Shown: one piece after another, positions 1 through 12,145 of the stretch
Layout of the letters: every line of letters begins with the position of its first letter
Position numbering within the stretch: the first letter of the stretch is position 1
DNA from: Ashinkailepas kermadecensis
Taxonomy: Eukaryota > Arthropoda > Thecostraca > Neolepadidae
Assembly (NCBI GenBank): GCA_034440615.1
Contig: JAOTOM010004306.1
Span: 1 to 64,000 of the forward strand
Length of the DNA stretch: 64,000 bases
Reading direction: 5' to 3'
Program-made: the position numbers and the translations under genes
The notes under the pieces: generated by a model
Databases searched by the model: none
Told to the model about the DNA's origin: nothing
Seen by the model: the letters and a program-made list of their open reading frames with translations, nothing else

Positions 1-1192
1 GGCCTTTAAAAGGTATAAACCGTACCTACCTAACTTTGTGGTACCTTTGTTGTAGTAATGGTCTTAGCGATGTGATATAATTCATGTGATACTGTTGTGA
101 TCTACATCCGATACAGAAATAGCATATATTAATGATGTATTGCTTTATTATTATTTTAGGACGTAACATCTACCCTTGCCTGTGTGACCGAAATATTGAT
201 TATGAATCCCCATGTGAACAACATTGAAGTAATTAGTGCATTAGTCATTAACTGCATGATCTACCTGTTAAATGCTGCACCGGTCAATTAGCGAGAAGTG
301 AATATATTAGTATATCAAAGTAGGAGTGTACATTAATTAGTAGGTGTGCACACTTACCATTTGGCAGTGGTTGAAGTCAATTACTGCATTTGTTTTGCAT
401 TATCAACAAGCATGAATTGTTTGTTGGTAGTGGGCAGGAAACTGTGCTAGATAGACAGTTTCTTTTTCATAATCTGAATTAAAGCATTTTATATTACCAA
501 ACCTATATTCTCATATGTGGTAACAAAACAAACCAGCTGGTACATATTTATGGAGATAAAAAATCCAGGGATGAGGAAAAGTGTAAAATGGAGGTACTAA
601 GATGCACATTTTGGGGAAAATGAAATGTTGAATCCCAGCTCACGATGTTTAATTTCCTTGCAGGAGGTAACTATTTCCATATGTGAATAAAAACATAGGC
701 AAGTATTTCTGGGATGCCATATCTAGAACTAAAACAGATTCTATGCATCCTGCATGACCACATCCCCTGACATGCACACAATTGACAAGTAGCTTGGTAC
801 AAGGATTTACAAAAGATGTGAGAATCAATGTAAGAAAAGCCGTTAGGTGTCAATTTGCACCAAACTTCAGGAATTTGAGAACCAAGCACGCCAAAGCTTC
901 TAGCATGGCATGGATGCAGCTAGTACTGAAGATGCATGGGATGTTAAGGAAGGATCTTTCCACTCAGCGCCCTGTTATTCATATAGATGAAGACACTGAG
1001 CAGAAATTCTTAGAAAAATATAGGTACTGAACTTCTTGAGGCTTACCTGGAAACTTCATCCCCTATCATTTCTTCACAAAATCACATATAAGCAAAATAT
1101 TCACTAAAGAACAGTGAATTTCATTATGAATATTCACTAACTTAGTCAGAAACATATTAAATTGTTTATAAGAATAATACACTTTATCTGGG
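1..1192. other. AT-rich stretch, no supported gene
   Basis: I see no recognisable gene here. An open frame of about 82 codons (782-1030, +, starting at TTG) ends beside a GT that could serve as a donor. I do not recognise the protein and see no convincing acceptor, so I do not call it an exon. The stretch lies upstream of the minisatellites that precede the Notch-ligand gene. Confidence 0.5.
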
Positions 1193-2010
1193 ATGACCTT
1201 TTCTGGGACAACAGCTATCACGACACCACACACAGTTATCACGACACCACACAGAGCTATCACGACACCACACACAGTTATAACGACACCACACACAGCT
1301 ATCGCGACACCACACACAGTTATCACGACACCACACACAGCTATCGCGACACCATACACAGCTATCGCGACACCACACACAGTTATCGCGACACCACACA
1401 CAGCTATCGCGACACCACATGCAGCTATCGCGACACCACACACAGTTATCGCGACACCACACACAGCTATCGCGACACCACACACAGTTATCGTGACACC
1501 ACACACAGCTATCGCGACACCACATGCAGCTATCGCGACACCACACACAGTTATCGCGACACCACACACAGCTATCGCGACACCTCACACAGCTATCGCG
1601 ACACCACATGCAGTTATCGCGACACCACACGCAGCTATCGCGACACCATACACAGCTATCGCGACACCATGCACAGCTATCGCGACACCACACACAGTTA
1701 TCGCGACACCACACACAGCTATCGCGACACCACACGCAGCTATCGCGACACCACACGCAGCTATCGCGACACCACACACAGCTATCGCGACACCATACAC
1801 AGTTATCGCGACACCATGCACAGCTATCGCGACACCACACACAGTTATCGCGACACCACACACAGCTATCGCGACACCACACACAGCTATCGCGACACCA
1901 CACACAGCTATCGCGACACCACACACAGCTATCGCGACACCACACGCAGCTATCGCGACACCACACGCAGCTATCATGACACCACACAAAGCTATCGCGA
2001 CACCGCACAT
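1193..2010. repeat. 21-bp minisatellite
   Basis: About 38 head-to-tail copies of a 21-bp unit of the form AGCTATCGCGACACCACACAC. The main variants are GTTATC/GCTATC and CATGC/CACAC. Because 21 is a multiple of three and the unit has few stops, long frames stay open on both strands (YRDTTHS-like, TAIATPH-like and QLSRHHT-like heptads). I regard these frames as by-products of the repeat, not genes. The embedded TATCGCGA/TCGCGATA motif makes the array locally palindromic. Confidence 0.95.
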
Positions 2011-2035
2011 GGCATGTGACGCGTGACACGCATTT

Positions 2036-2265
2036 ACCACGCCAGACGGCCACCATTTACCACGCCAGACGGCCACCATTTACCACGCCAGACGGCCACC
2101 ATTTACCACGCCAGACGGCCACCATTTACCACCCCAGACGGCCAGCATTTACCACGCAAGACGGCCACCATTTACCACGCCAGACGGCCACCATTTACCA
2201 CGCCAGACGGCCACCATTTACCACGCCAGACGGCCACCATTTACCACGCCAGACGGCCACCTCGT
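2036..2265. repeat. 23-bp minisatellite
   Basis: About ten copies of a 23-bp unit (CACGCCAGACGGCCACCATTTAC), directly following the 21-bp array. Copies are nearly identical; one has CACCCC and one CACGCAAG, which suggests recent expansion. Confidence 0.95.
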
Positions 2266-2689
2266 GCGGCCGCTGCACAGTGCACAGCGCACAGCCAGGT
2301 GGCATTCGCACCATTCATTATACAAGCAGAGACAGTATGCAGGCGAAGGCGCTGCAACGAACCATAAGCTCATGCAAATAGCTGCATAAATGTTTGGGGC
2401 TAGCAAACGTTGTGTGGAGAAAGTGATTGCATACACGGTGGGTTGCGCAGGACATGAAAGTCAGGAACGATGGCAAAGCAAGCCTGGTTTTCATAAAACA
2501 ACGGTGGCTCTCTGTGGCGTGATGCATGACGAAATGAACGCATAGCACGTGCACTGCAATCGAAGTGGGTGTCGGGATTGGGGCGGCTCTATACGCTCAG
2601 ACATGGCATATCCTATGGCACAAGCCTCCCACCCTGAGCCCCCTCTGGTACCAAGGAGTGAAGATCCCAGTCCGGCACAGCATCAGCCT

Positions 2690-3362
2690 GTTACAATCTC
2701 AGTCTACAATGGTCTCAGCCTGCTGCAATCTCAGAGGCTACTATACTAACAGCCTACTACAATTCAGTCTACTATAGTCTCAGCCTGCTACAATTTCAGT
2801 GTACCAGAGCCTCAGCATGCTACAATCTCAGCCTGTCACAGTGTGTCTGTTATAGCTTGTATTGGCTACAGTTTGTGTCGGTTACAGTTTGTGTCTGCTA
2901 CAGCTTCTCTCCGCTACAGTTTGTGTCGGCTACAGTTTGTGTCGGCTACAGCTTGTGTCGGCTACAGTTTGTGTCGGCTACAGTTTGTGTCTGCTACAGC
3001 TTCTGTCCGCTACAATTTGTGTTGGCTACAGTTTGTGTATGCTACAGTTTCTGTCCGCTACAGTTTGTGTCTGCTACAGATTGTGTCTGCTACAGTTTGT
3101 GCGAGCTACAGTTGGTGTCTGCTACAGCTTCTGTCCGCTGTAGTTTGCGTGGACTTCAGCTTGTGTCCATTATACGTTGTGTCGGCTACAGTTTGCGTAT
3201 GCTACAGTCTGCGTCGGCTGTAGTTTGTGTCTGTAACAGCTTGTGTCATCTATGGTTTGTGTCGTGTGCAGTTTGTGTCGGACGCAGTTTGCGTCTGCTA
3301 CAGCTTGTGTCTGCTGCAGTTGGCGTTCACTGCAGCTTGTGTCTGCTACAGTTACAGTCTGC
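2690..3362. repeat. 16-bp minisatellite with degenerate left flank
   Basis: From about 2840 there are more than 30 copies of a 16-bp unit (CAGTTTGTGTCGGCTA and variants with CTTGTGTC, TTCTGTCC or GCTGC). The left part (2690-2840) is a more degenerate version with TCTCAGCCTGCTACAA units. Divergence rises towards the right end, which then runs into unique GC-rich sequence. Confidence 0.9.
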
Positions 3363-3965
3363 CAGTCTCAGTCTGCCAGTCTGAAGAAGAGCACCGCACA
3401 CACAGCACAGAGCCGACTGCCGTACACCACACCAGGTCCGGGTCGGTTCCAGTTCCTGGACTCGGTCTCACCGGGCCGCGCGGCATGGGCGGGGACGGGG
3501 TCAACCTCCTCGGCGGGGCCAACGGCTGGCCGTCGCACCGCACGGTGGCGCCACGCGCCGCTGGTCAGGTCACGCGGGCGTTTGGGGCTCGTCCTGGCGG
3601 CGACCCGACGCCTGGCCGACTCGGTGACTGACCGTTAAGCAGTTATCGTGCCGGTAAGCAGAACTGAGGCGCGTCAGACCATTGCAACGGAACAACAGGC
3701 GGCGCCGTCCTGCAGCTCGAGCGGCATCTTCGGTGTGGCTCGCGTGGTGTGGCAGTGGTGGCCGTCTTCTGGCTGGAGCGGCATCTTCGGTGTGGTCGAC
3801 GTGGTGTGGGTGCGGTCGCCGTCTTCTGGTTCCAGCGGCATCTTCGGTGTGGTCGACGTGGTGTGGGTGCGGTCGCCGTCTTTTGGCTCGTGTAGCATCT
3901 TCAGTGTGATTTACGTGGTGCGGTGTTATCAGGGTGGTGGCCACATCTGGGGGTGACCGTCAACC
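3363..3965 (+). promoter_or_regulatory. GC/CpG-rich 5' region of the Notch-ligand gene (promoter and/or 5'UTR)
   Basis: Sequence becomes markedly GC- and CpG-rich from about 3430 until the probable start codon at 3966, unlike the AT-rich DNA on either side. It ends in the context CAACCATGG around the ATG, a good translation-start context. No TATA box stands out. The assignment as leader or promoter rests on position and composition; the transcription start is not determined. The right part consists of a 57-bp tandem repeat. Confidence 0.5.
3721..3905. repeat. 57-bp tandem repeat in the 5' leader
   Basis: Three full copies and a partial fourth of a 57-bp unit beginning GCGGCATCTTCGGTGTGG, starting at about 3721, 3778, 3835 and 3892. 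The unit equals 19 codons and is open in several frames. It ends about 60 bp before the ATG of the DSL-ligand gene, so copy number would change leader or promoter length. Confidence 0.9.
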
Positions 3966-4028
3966 ATGGACTCGAAGGCGGTACACCTCGGCGTGCTGGT
4001 GCTACTGGTGCCTCTCATCTTCACACAT
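3966..4028 (+). CDS. Dl-like: Exon 1: signal peptide of DSL Notch ligand
   Basis: Twenty-one codons from an ATG in the context CAACCATGG. The peptide MDSKAVHLGVLVLLVPLIF followed by T-H has a short polar start and a hydrophobic core of about 12 residues, typical of a secretory signal peptide. The exon ends in phase 0 before a GTTAGT donor at 4029. Joining it to exon 2 gives T-H-V-D-S-S-S, a plausible signal peptidase region directly before the MNNL module, which is the normal arrangement of DSL ligands. The start was chosen because it is the ATG at the end of the GC-rich leader that gives a signal peptide in the right phase. Overlapping frames here have no such feature. Support is by phase, position and peptide character only. 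Confidence 0.72.
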
Positions 4029-7000
4029 GTTAGTGGATAAGATGCTGCACTTGATTGGTCCCCTATTTCCTTTAATGTTCTCCTCCGCTGAGAGAAAACT
4101 CTCTATCAAGAATCTTTGATTTTGCCCAGTCGTATGAGTAGAGGTCACCCCAGGTGATTGCCATTTTATCGCAACAAGTGGAAAACGACGCCTGGCAGAA
4201 CAGCGTCGTATTGGTTCATGTAGATAGATGTATAGATGGTTCATAATTTCTGGAACGGTAGTTATTGTCTGCTTTACCACAGTTAATGCGCCTGCATGCT
4301 TGCAATTTGGTGTGTTGTGATGTTCTCAGACCATTTCCTCATACCGATGACTTTCCGATGTCATGCAAGGTCAATTAACTCCAATGCTCTCAAAAGACTT
4401 CTTCAATCAAGCATTATTAGCTACTTTGGACCAGCATTCAAATTCGGGTCTACTTTTACTGTTGAATACTCCAAGTGCGTCATTTTGCAAACCTTCACCA
4501 ATCATCGCGCATCACGCTTGGCATCGTCTGTGATGGTTTCACCTAACCTGGCCTAGCCTGTTAACCATTTGGTCATATGATACCTTGATATATTTGCACT
4601 AGCCGTCACTACACTCCAGTGCTTAACTCGCGGCTCTGATCTCAAACACGTCGGTGCATCGGACCAAGGCATAGTTGCCAATGCCTGAATTTCCTGGACA
4701 TGTGACATGCTCGAAAGGCTGTTGAATGATTGGAAAAAAAATTACGTTTGGCACCAGTGGACTTCCTTTGTGACACGCGATGTACTGGTCTTTGTCTGGG
4801 GGCTCCATGTCAATTAAGAGTGAGATTGTGAGTGGGTGGGAGCTGACGGGCATCTTTCTCGCATGGAAAGGGTGACGTTGTGCGCTCTAAAGATTAAGCT
4901 TATTCTAAATCTGCCATAGGTTTTGTCAACTCACATGAAGTACTCAAGCTTTAATTTTTATAGTTATCAATATTTCATCCGTGTTTGCTTCATCACTTCG
5001 ATGTCATTGCCTGCTGACGGTAAAATGAGGAAACTTAATTTTCTTTCGCTATAAATATTTCATCCGTGTTACTCTTCACCGATGCTTGGTCAGTGGCTGC
5101 AGACGACAGTCCAATTAGCATGTCATTACACCTTGAATATATGTCTAATATCCTTCAATGTTCTTCATTCTAGCATTTGTTTCTTTCTCCATTTTGCTAC
5201 TGTGCAAACCACCATGCTCCCTTAAAAGTCCTGTCACTGCATCAAAGCACGAAAAAATGGATCGGTACTCACGGATATCGCGAAAGCCCAGAAGGCGCGT
5301 CCTCCCACACTTCATGAAAATTAGCATCACGTCTATGGCGTGGCATGAAAAGAATCAACCCCCCACACTCCCACATCCAGTGCAAAATATGTGGTGACAC
5401 CATTGTATACACTATACTTCGAAATGCATCGAAACATACATCACTAAACTGCAAACTGCTGAACTTATCAACTCAGAGCCCATGAGGCGAGTGAGTGCTG
5501 AACCCCCTGAGGCGATAACCTTTCAAATCAGGTCAAATGAGCCAATGTAGATGGCGGTCAGTCATATGGTTTTGGTCATATGGTTTTTACAACTATGGTT
5601 TTCACCATAGTTTTCGGACTCTGGCCGTCAATAAAAGTCACGTTCTGCTTCGACGTCGACAATATGCGAACGCTTGCATGGCTTAGTCTCCAGCCATGAT
5701 ACGCACAATGGTCAAGGCCAATGATCAGGCCAATGTCACGCATCAGGAAATATGTGATTAACTGTTGACGCTAATGGTCGCCGAACAGACTTGCTTATGA
5801 TAAGGTTACGGGAGTCGCCAACCTAGTGCAAAATAAATCTCAATTTTTTAAAGAAATCTAAATGAAAAGTTAAATAATTTTCCAGTAGTGATCCATTTTC
5901 CCATTTGCGTATCCCCTCCCCTCCCCCGAATAAAAACAAATATAATGTATCATCGATAAACAGACTACACACGGATTCGGCAGAATCACGTTACCCTAGT
6001 GAGTACTGATTCATCTATTTTGAGCCATTAACACAATATAAACAGCATTCTTTGTCGTCGCAGAATTCGCTCAGTAATGAAATCCGAAAGTGCTGTATTG
6101 GTGGCAAACTAATCGACGTATTTGCTCTGAGGAAATATATCAGAAGTGCAATATCCTGATAACGGCTTAGCTCCGAAGTGTCGAGCATTTTCTGGTGACG
6201 TGCTGGCCACGAAATGTCGAGTATTTCATCGCAAATAAATACTTTCGGACATCAACACGAAGGCGACTCTTCTGGACTAGTGCTACTGCTTACGCTTGCA
6301 GGCTTGTAGGCATTTTGGCACCCTTCCCTTTTCTCTAGAACTGCTGCGGATAGCACACTTTTCCTGCCATGTTTTTTCTCTGAAGGCCGTCGAACGTGTC
6401 GCACGATCGTGCTTCAATTTTACATACTTTCTGACAATTGCATTTCTAACCTTTCCTTGTTCGATTTTCTTGTCTGAAGACTCACGGTCACTGAGAAAGA
6501 GGAGATCAAAGTCAGACCACAATCTTCGATAAGCGTCATTTTTCATAGCATTTTCCCAAGAAATGTGAAATATTTATTTTCAATGATACCTAAACTTTTT
6601 GCATATGTGTGTGTAGGTACTGGCCAAAAATAGCTTCGGTGTCATGTCAGACGGCGAGGTGAGGTTACGGTCAAAGCTTAATTTGTCCTTCCAGGTTCAG
6701 AAATTCCAGTCGGACAACTTAGCGCAAAACCCGAAATATGTAATCGAGTGTATTGTCGTTTATAAGTGTGAGAAGTGCTAGGTCGCTATCAGATCAAGTC
6801 ATGGGGCCATGACCCACATTGCATGCATATACCCATCTCCTGAGACGTGCGAGGTGTCGAAGTGCCATCCATCGTCCTTTTCATGTAGCTAAATGATATC
6901 ACATACTCTTATTACATGAGATAACATGCGACCTTCATGTAATTTAGTGTTCGCATCCTTTCGAAGCTATTTTGGTTCAATGGCTCATGTGACTCCAGTT

Positions 7001-7973
7001 GACCAAAGGTTATCCTTGTTTGCAAATAATTGACTTATAAACTAGTGTCCAACGCTGGATTCCAATTCAGCAATTTTTTGTGCACTTGGTGAAAGAAATA
7101 ATAGTGCATAGGTGATCATCCAGTCACCGAACTGCCCTGGTGGCATCTCACCTGATTTTTCGAGTGAAAAAAAATTCCTGGATAGATTTCGATGCTGAAT
7201 TCGAATTAATGGCTCCTTTTTACCTCAGGAATACCTAAATGGTAGAAATCGAGGAGGCATCAAAAGTGCACCCATGAAGGTGTACCTTGCCTATTCACAA
7301 CTTTCATGCATCCGTCACGGAAATGTTGCTACATAGCCTTTCATCAAGTCGCTGATTAGCATGTGTTGCAGCGCATCTTTCCAAGTCCACTTGTCCTTAT
7401 TGCATCACTCTTTACGAATATATATTACACTCCCGGACTGGAGGGGAAACGGTAGAAGGTAAAACAACTTTCATCACGCTATCCAACGGGTGAAGGATGG
7501 CACTACGAGTCTGTGGAAACCTGTTTCTCGGTCGGAAATGTTAGCTTAAGCAGTCTAAAAAGCATCTCGCTTAATAACTTTAGCTTTAATAGGAACATCG
7601 ATCGTGTGTGCGTCAAATGCACGTAATTTTCACCGCTGTTTTTGCATGCGGCCCACAATGAAAACCCTCTTTGGGAGGGACTGCAATCCCTCGACCATTC
7701 TTGAGTGCGCCAATAATCTTCCGCTTTCGTCTTCTGGGAACCGCACAATCGAACGCCATCTTCAGACGGCAGCTCAGAGGAGCCGCATGGGCTCTCTCCG
7801 ACGGAACAAAAAGGTGTACGATCAGGCAAATCAGCATCCTGTATTTTCAAAGTCGAGGAAGGCACTTCGGTAATGCTACCACCGAGAGAGGCAGGTAGCG
7901 GAGGTATATATCAAACTGATCGTTCCCATGGGCCATCCATGAAATAACGGTTGGTATGTTTTCTCTTCCTCAG
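4029..7973 (+). other. Intron 1 (no gene seen)
   Basis: Intron of 3.9 kb, AT-rich, with donor GTTAGT and acceptor TTCTCTTCCTCAG, which has a good pyrimidine tract. I see no coding domain, RNA gene or recognisable mobile element. A moderately GC-rich patch lies around 7600-7870, with short frames on both strands that I do not recognise. Confidence 0.6.
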
Positions 7974-9131
7974 GTTGACTCGTCAAGTCAGCTTCAGATC
8001 CGCATAGCCACATTTGAGAACCCCGAATGGCGTACTGAGAGCGGGCACTGCTGTCAAGCCGCTACCGGCCAAGACGGCGCCACCGCCGCCAGCTGGAAAG
8101 GTTCGAGCGACACCACCTGCGCCACGCCATGTCGCACTTTCTTCCGCCTCTGCGCGTCAGTGGTGACGGCTGCCGCCTATCGGCATGTACGCCCTCCGCC
8201 GCCGCCGCCTGGCATACGCATCTCCCGGATCGCGTCTCGTCGTCGGTCGCGCGCTGTCCGCGCCAGACGAGAGCTTTTCACGGACACTCCCGTACCAAGC
8301 GGCCTGCCACCTGTTGGATACCAGGAGAAGCAAAGCTTACCGCCGAGCGCCGCTCAGGATGACGAAACGCTTCCAGTCGGAGAACGCCCGACACTGATAG
8401 AGGACACGAGTGGGCCGAGTCTGACAGGTGGGGACAACGTCCAGGCATCAAACGAAGGAGGGAGTGCGGTGGGCGGCACGGCCATTCGAGTGGTGCACCG
8501 CCTCATCTCATCGGCGGACAACTCTTCAGTCGAGCAGTACTCCCAGCTGTCGCGCCGCCCTCTGGAAGATCCTCTCGACATCAAGCTCGTCTTCGTTGAA
8601 CACGACGGCTTTGTGCGTTTGTATTTCGAACCTGAGCCGTCGCCAAGCCTGTATGTTGGCAGACCACCAGGGCGCGGCCGCTTCCGCCGCGACCGCCCTG
8701 CCCTGACTGACGACATAGATGGCAGCACAAGTGTCACAGCCGCTCCAGTACTCCTGACACCTGATGGATCTGTTCATGTCGATGAGCAAGCGAACGCCAA
8801 GCAGAGTAATGCGGAGGAAGGGGACAGTGATGACTCTGTTGGATCGTCCAGCTCAGCGAACACGCCAGTGCATTATCCATGGGTGACCGACCAGTCTGAG
8901 AGCCTCCTCCTGGAGGACATCACCGAAACAAACGATGGCTCCCAGCTGAGGAAGGATAAACCTGATTTGGAAGAACAAGTGTCAGTGGCCGGCCCTCTTA
9001 GGGAAGGCTTGATGCCCAAGATGTCCTGTTCGCTCGGGCAACTGGTCACCAGAGTTCTGATCACCAACACGACGCGGTCTGATGAAGACACGGGCATTTA
9101 CCTCAGCTTCCCCTACCCAGCAAAGTGGCCG
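7974..9131 (+). CDS. Dl-like: Exon 2: MNNL (C2-like) module split by a ~270-residue insertion
   Basis: 386 codons, phase 0 at both ends, after the acceptor TTCTCTTCCTCAG and before the donor GTGAGC. Residues 5-60 of the exon match the start of the Notch-ligand N-terminal (MNNL) module: SSQLQIRIATFENPEW, then HCC, then C-x-x-CRTFFRLC. The module resumes at residue 352 with CSLGQLVTRVLI and ends FPYPAKWP, which corresponds to the conserved F-x-WP segment of Delta proteins. Between cysteines 60 and 352 lie 291 residues where relatives have roughly 15. The extra part is rich in Ser, Pro, Asp/Glu and Gly, has a run of six prolines, and contains two R-X-R-R motifs (RARR at exon residues 96-99, RFRR at 236-239) that fit furin-type cleavage. 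The frame is open throughout. The alternative is an in-frame retained intron (possible donor GTACGC near 8187, acceptor near 9020). An uninterrupted 290-codon frame makes coding more likely. Confidence 0.82.
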
Positions 9132-10028
9132 GTGAGCGTGTCGCATTGACCGGGTGTTGACCGCACGTCACAACGTGAGTGTGCGAGTGATAGCCGCCAC
9201 CGATGAGTGACGCAATCGCTTTCCTCTGATCCTAGAAAGCCAGAGAAGACAAAAAGTTAACGGACAACTTCATATTAACGTGAGGGATTCTGCTTGTAGA
9301 CCATCACGCTTTATATCTCAAGTATACTTTGAATATGACAGTGGATTTATTTCGTCTAGTGGTGTGATATGAAACAACGTTTGCATGAAATGTGGCGCTT
9401 TTAAGACACTGCTAATCGGACTCGGATCCCGGGGCACCACGGCGTGTATTTTTGGCGTTGAAATGGAATGATCCCATAAAGAAAATTGAACCATCAAAGA
9501 TGTCACAGTACTCCCGTTCAGCTGATAAAAAAGCAGTTTAAGAACATTTTCCTTTGTTACGCAGTGGTATATACCTGCAGGTGATAATTATGCACCCATG
9601 TAGAAAGGTAGACAATGGGTGATCAGAAAACTGCATAGCTAAAGCGCCTACAATGTGCATGCATGTCACCAGCTTTGGTAAGACGTCTTCCCAACTAACT
9701 TTGTCGCTAAGCTATCAATCTGGGCACATACTTAGCGCTATCCCACTACGTTGCAACGACGTTGGCCCAAGGCTGAAGTCAATCAAAGTGTGTCCCGGCC
9801 CTGCCAACGTCAGGATCGCTTTCAGTCCTCTGCACTTAGCAGGACAGCTACTGGTGGAGTTTGGCTTCAATAACGATACCCTGAAGCGTCCACGCCCTTA
9901 TAATTCCAGAATCTATCGCACGTACCTACATCGTGTGTGGCAAAAAACCTACCCAGATTTCACCATCCTGATACGCTTATGGATGCATGCATGCCCTTTT
10001 ATGACAAGGTACACCTGTGATTGCACAG
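9132..10028 (+). other. Intron 2 (no gene seen)
   Basis: 0.9 kb between donor GTGAGC and acceptor TTGCACAG. AT-rich, no recognisable feature. Confidence 0.7.
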
Positions 10029-10122
10029 GGTGCGGTCAACCTGAGCGTAGAGGCCTGGCATGACGTCACTGGTCAACTGGAGTCCGGTGACGTCATCTTC
10101 TCCCACAGCAGCTGGAATGCAG
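10029..10122 (+). CDS. Dl-like: Exon 3: C-terminal strand region of the MNNL module
   Basis: 94 nt, entering in phase 0 and leaving in phase 1 at donor GTAAAG. The translation begins GAVNLSVEAWHDVTGQ and ends SHSSWNAG after joining. Directly after K-W-P of exon 2 it gives W-P-G-A-V-N-L-S-V-E-A-W-H-D, which aligns with the W-P-G-x-F-S-L-I-I-E-A-x-H segment of Delta ligands. This join confirms the exon 2 donor and closes the MNNL module. The leftover G pairs with GG of exon 4 to make a glycine codon. Confidence 0.88.
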
Positions 10123-11079
10123 GTAAAGTATCAGTAGCACTTAAGTCGGCATCTTAAGTAGGCACACGATCAATCCATGTGGAAAGCGTGCTGAATTGTG
10201 TCCATGCGGTCAGTACTGTGCTCTAGCCCTGCGAAAACATATATTCAACTGTGTCAACTGTTTGTTGTTCCGTTTGCAAGACTTTGGACTGATAGCGCTC
10301 TCAGAGCCCATCACTCGTGCAGCCCGTAGCGCTATCGTTTTCCGAGTCATTGTAAAATAACTGTGTTGTTAATGTATTTATATATTAATTGAATTTCTCA
10401 TTGATGTATTTATGTATGTATTCCTTCCATGAATCTGCATATCATATTCGGTGCAACGTGTCAAGCTATAATTTCATCATCTAGATTTTATAGATAATTT
10501 CATCCTGCTCGCTTGATTTTGATTTTAGATATCTTGCTCTACAATAGCATTTTTCTTCAATTTCTAGCATTCAGTATTCAAAGAGCGGGTTTCTGGCGGA
10601 ACCTAACGAATGTCGCCTGGCTTGGCACCACCCCCGTACGTCTCGTCATGTCACGTGACCCACGTGTCCCCGCACCGATTGGCTGGCCGTCTTGGCGACA
10701 GTGCTGTGGGGAATACCACATGGAGCGGCTGTGTGGCGTCAGCTGAGCGGGAGGCCGGCGAGACAAAAAGACGTGGCCCATGGCTTGGCATGCATGCTAT
10801 TTCGTGGGAATTTTGTCGAAGTGCATGCATGTGACTTGTAATGCCCTCACAATATATTTGTGAACCCTCTCCCCAAAATCAGACTTCTCTGTCAAGTATG
10901 GTGCATCCATCAGACTTCTCTGTGAAGTATGGTACATCCATCAGACTTCTCTGTCAAGTATGGTGCATCCATCTGGGACTGAATGTTGCCTAAATCGAAT
11001 GCATTTGTTTGCAAAATGCCTTTTCATTTGCCGAAACTGAACGTCATACGTTTATGCTTCTTTGGGCTGCGAAGAGAGA
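10123..11079 (+). other. Left part of intron 3 (no gene seen)
   Basis: AT-rich intron sequence from donor GTAAAG. A short threefold repeat (CATCAGACTTCTCTGTSAAGTATGGT) occurs at about 10880-10975. No gene, RNA or mobile element was recognised. Confidence 0.6.
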
Positions 11080-11763
11080 GTCCGGTTGTTGCAGTTCACT
11101 AGTGTTCTGCCCGCCATGATCTCTACCAAGAGAGTCCGGTTGTGGTAGTTCACCAGTGTGCTGCTCACTATGATCTCTGCCAAGAGAGCCCAGTTGTGGT
11201 AGTTCACCAGTGTGCTCCTGTCATGATCTCTGCCAAGAGGGCTCAGTTGTGGTAGTTCACCAGTGTGCTCCTGTCATGATCTCTGCCAAGAGAGCCCAGT
11301 TGTGGTAGTTCACCAGTGTGCTCCTGTCATGATCTCTGCCAAGAGGGCTCAGTTGTGGTAGTTCACCAGTGTGCTCCTGTCATGATCTCTGCCAAGAGGG
11401 CTCAGTTGCGGTAGTTCACCAGTGTGGTGCCCGCTATGATCTCTGCCAAGAGAGCCCAGTTGTGGAAGTTCACCAGTGTGCTGCTCACTATGATCTCTGC
11501 CAAGAGAGCCCAGTTGTGGCAGTTCACCAGTGTGCTCCTGTCATGATCTCTGCCAAGAGGGCTCAGTTGTGGTAGTTCACCAGTGTGCTCCTGTCATGAT
11601 CTCTGCCAAGAGAGCCCAGTTGTGGTAGTTCACCAGTGTGCTCTGTCATGATCTTTGCCAAGAGGGCTCAGTTGTGGTAGTTTACCAGTGTGCTCCTGTC
11701 ATGATCTCTGCCAAAAGAGCCCAGTTGTGGTAGTTCACCAGTGTGCTGCTCACTATGATCTCT
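11080..11763. repeat. 53-54-bp minisatellite in intron 3
   Basis: About 12-13 tandem copies of a unit starting GATCTCTGCCAAGAG and ending GTGTGCTCCTGTCAT (53 bp) or GTGTGCTGCTCACTAT (54 bp). Copy starts such as 11225, 11278 and 11331 are 53 bp apart. The array ends about 230 bp before exon 4. Confidence 0.95.
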
Positions 11764-11990
11764 GGTTCTATGCATGCAGGCCTGGAGCCATGTATCCTGC
11801 ATTTGGTCCCCTTTAGCCACGCAAACTTCTGTTTATTTACTATCAATATATACGAAAGCCATGTATACGCGGTCGGGGTACAGATATGTATTAACGTACA
11901 CTTCCTGTGAACTATAGCTGTCGCGGGACACAGCATCGGCTCATTTCCCTCCTTTCACGGCACACCTGTAACGTTGTGACCTGCCGTCAG

Positions 11991-12145
11991 GGGACTCACG
12001 CCAGCTCATCAGCCGTACCACAGTGGAGCGGCGAGTGCGGGCCGGCGACTGGTCACGTGACCGGCTCGGTGCGGGCCACACGTGGCTGGGGCTGGACGTC
12101 CGGCTGGTGTGTGACCGCGGCTCCAACGGACCATACTGCGCCTCG
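11991..12145 (+). CDS. Dl-like: Exon 4: linker and first half of DSL domain
   Basis: 155 nt. It enters with two bases completing the codon begun by exon 3 and leaves in phase 0 at donor GTGAGC. The translation includes DSRQLISRTTVERRV, then A-G-D-W, then RLVCDRGSNGPYC. The R-L-I-S-R and D-W segments match the region linking MNNL to DSL in Delta proteins. The last two cysteines are the first two of the six DSL cysteines. The sequence is much richer in GC than the flanking intron. The usual aromatic pair before the second DSL cysteine (Y-Y-G-x-x-C) is S-N-G-P-Y-C here. Confidence 0.88.

Noticed and set aside
782..1030. 82-codon frame as an upstream exon
   Set aside because: Starts only at TTG, has no recognisable domain and no convincing acceptor.
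1162..2079. Six long overlapping frames (up to 290 codons) on both strands
   Set aside because: All lie in the 21-bp and 23-bp minisatellites; openness in many frames follows from the unit length. No unique protein sequence.
7956..7973. ATG at 7956 as start of the exon 2 protein
   Set aside because: It lies in the pyrimidine tract of a good acceptor, and the upstream signal-peptide exon joins in phase; the reading M-F-S-L-P-Q is intron.
8354..9097. Minus-strand frames of 70-127 codons opposite exon 2
   Set aside because: Shadows of the coding exon; no independent motif.
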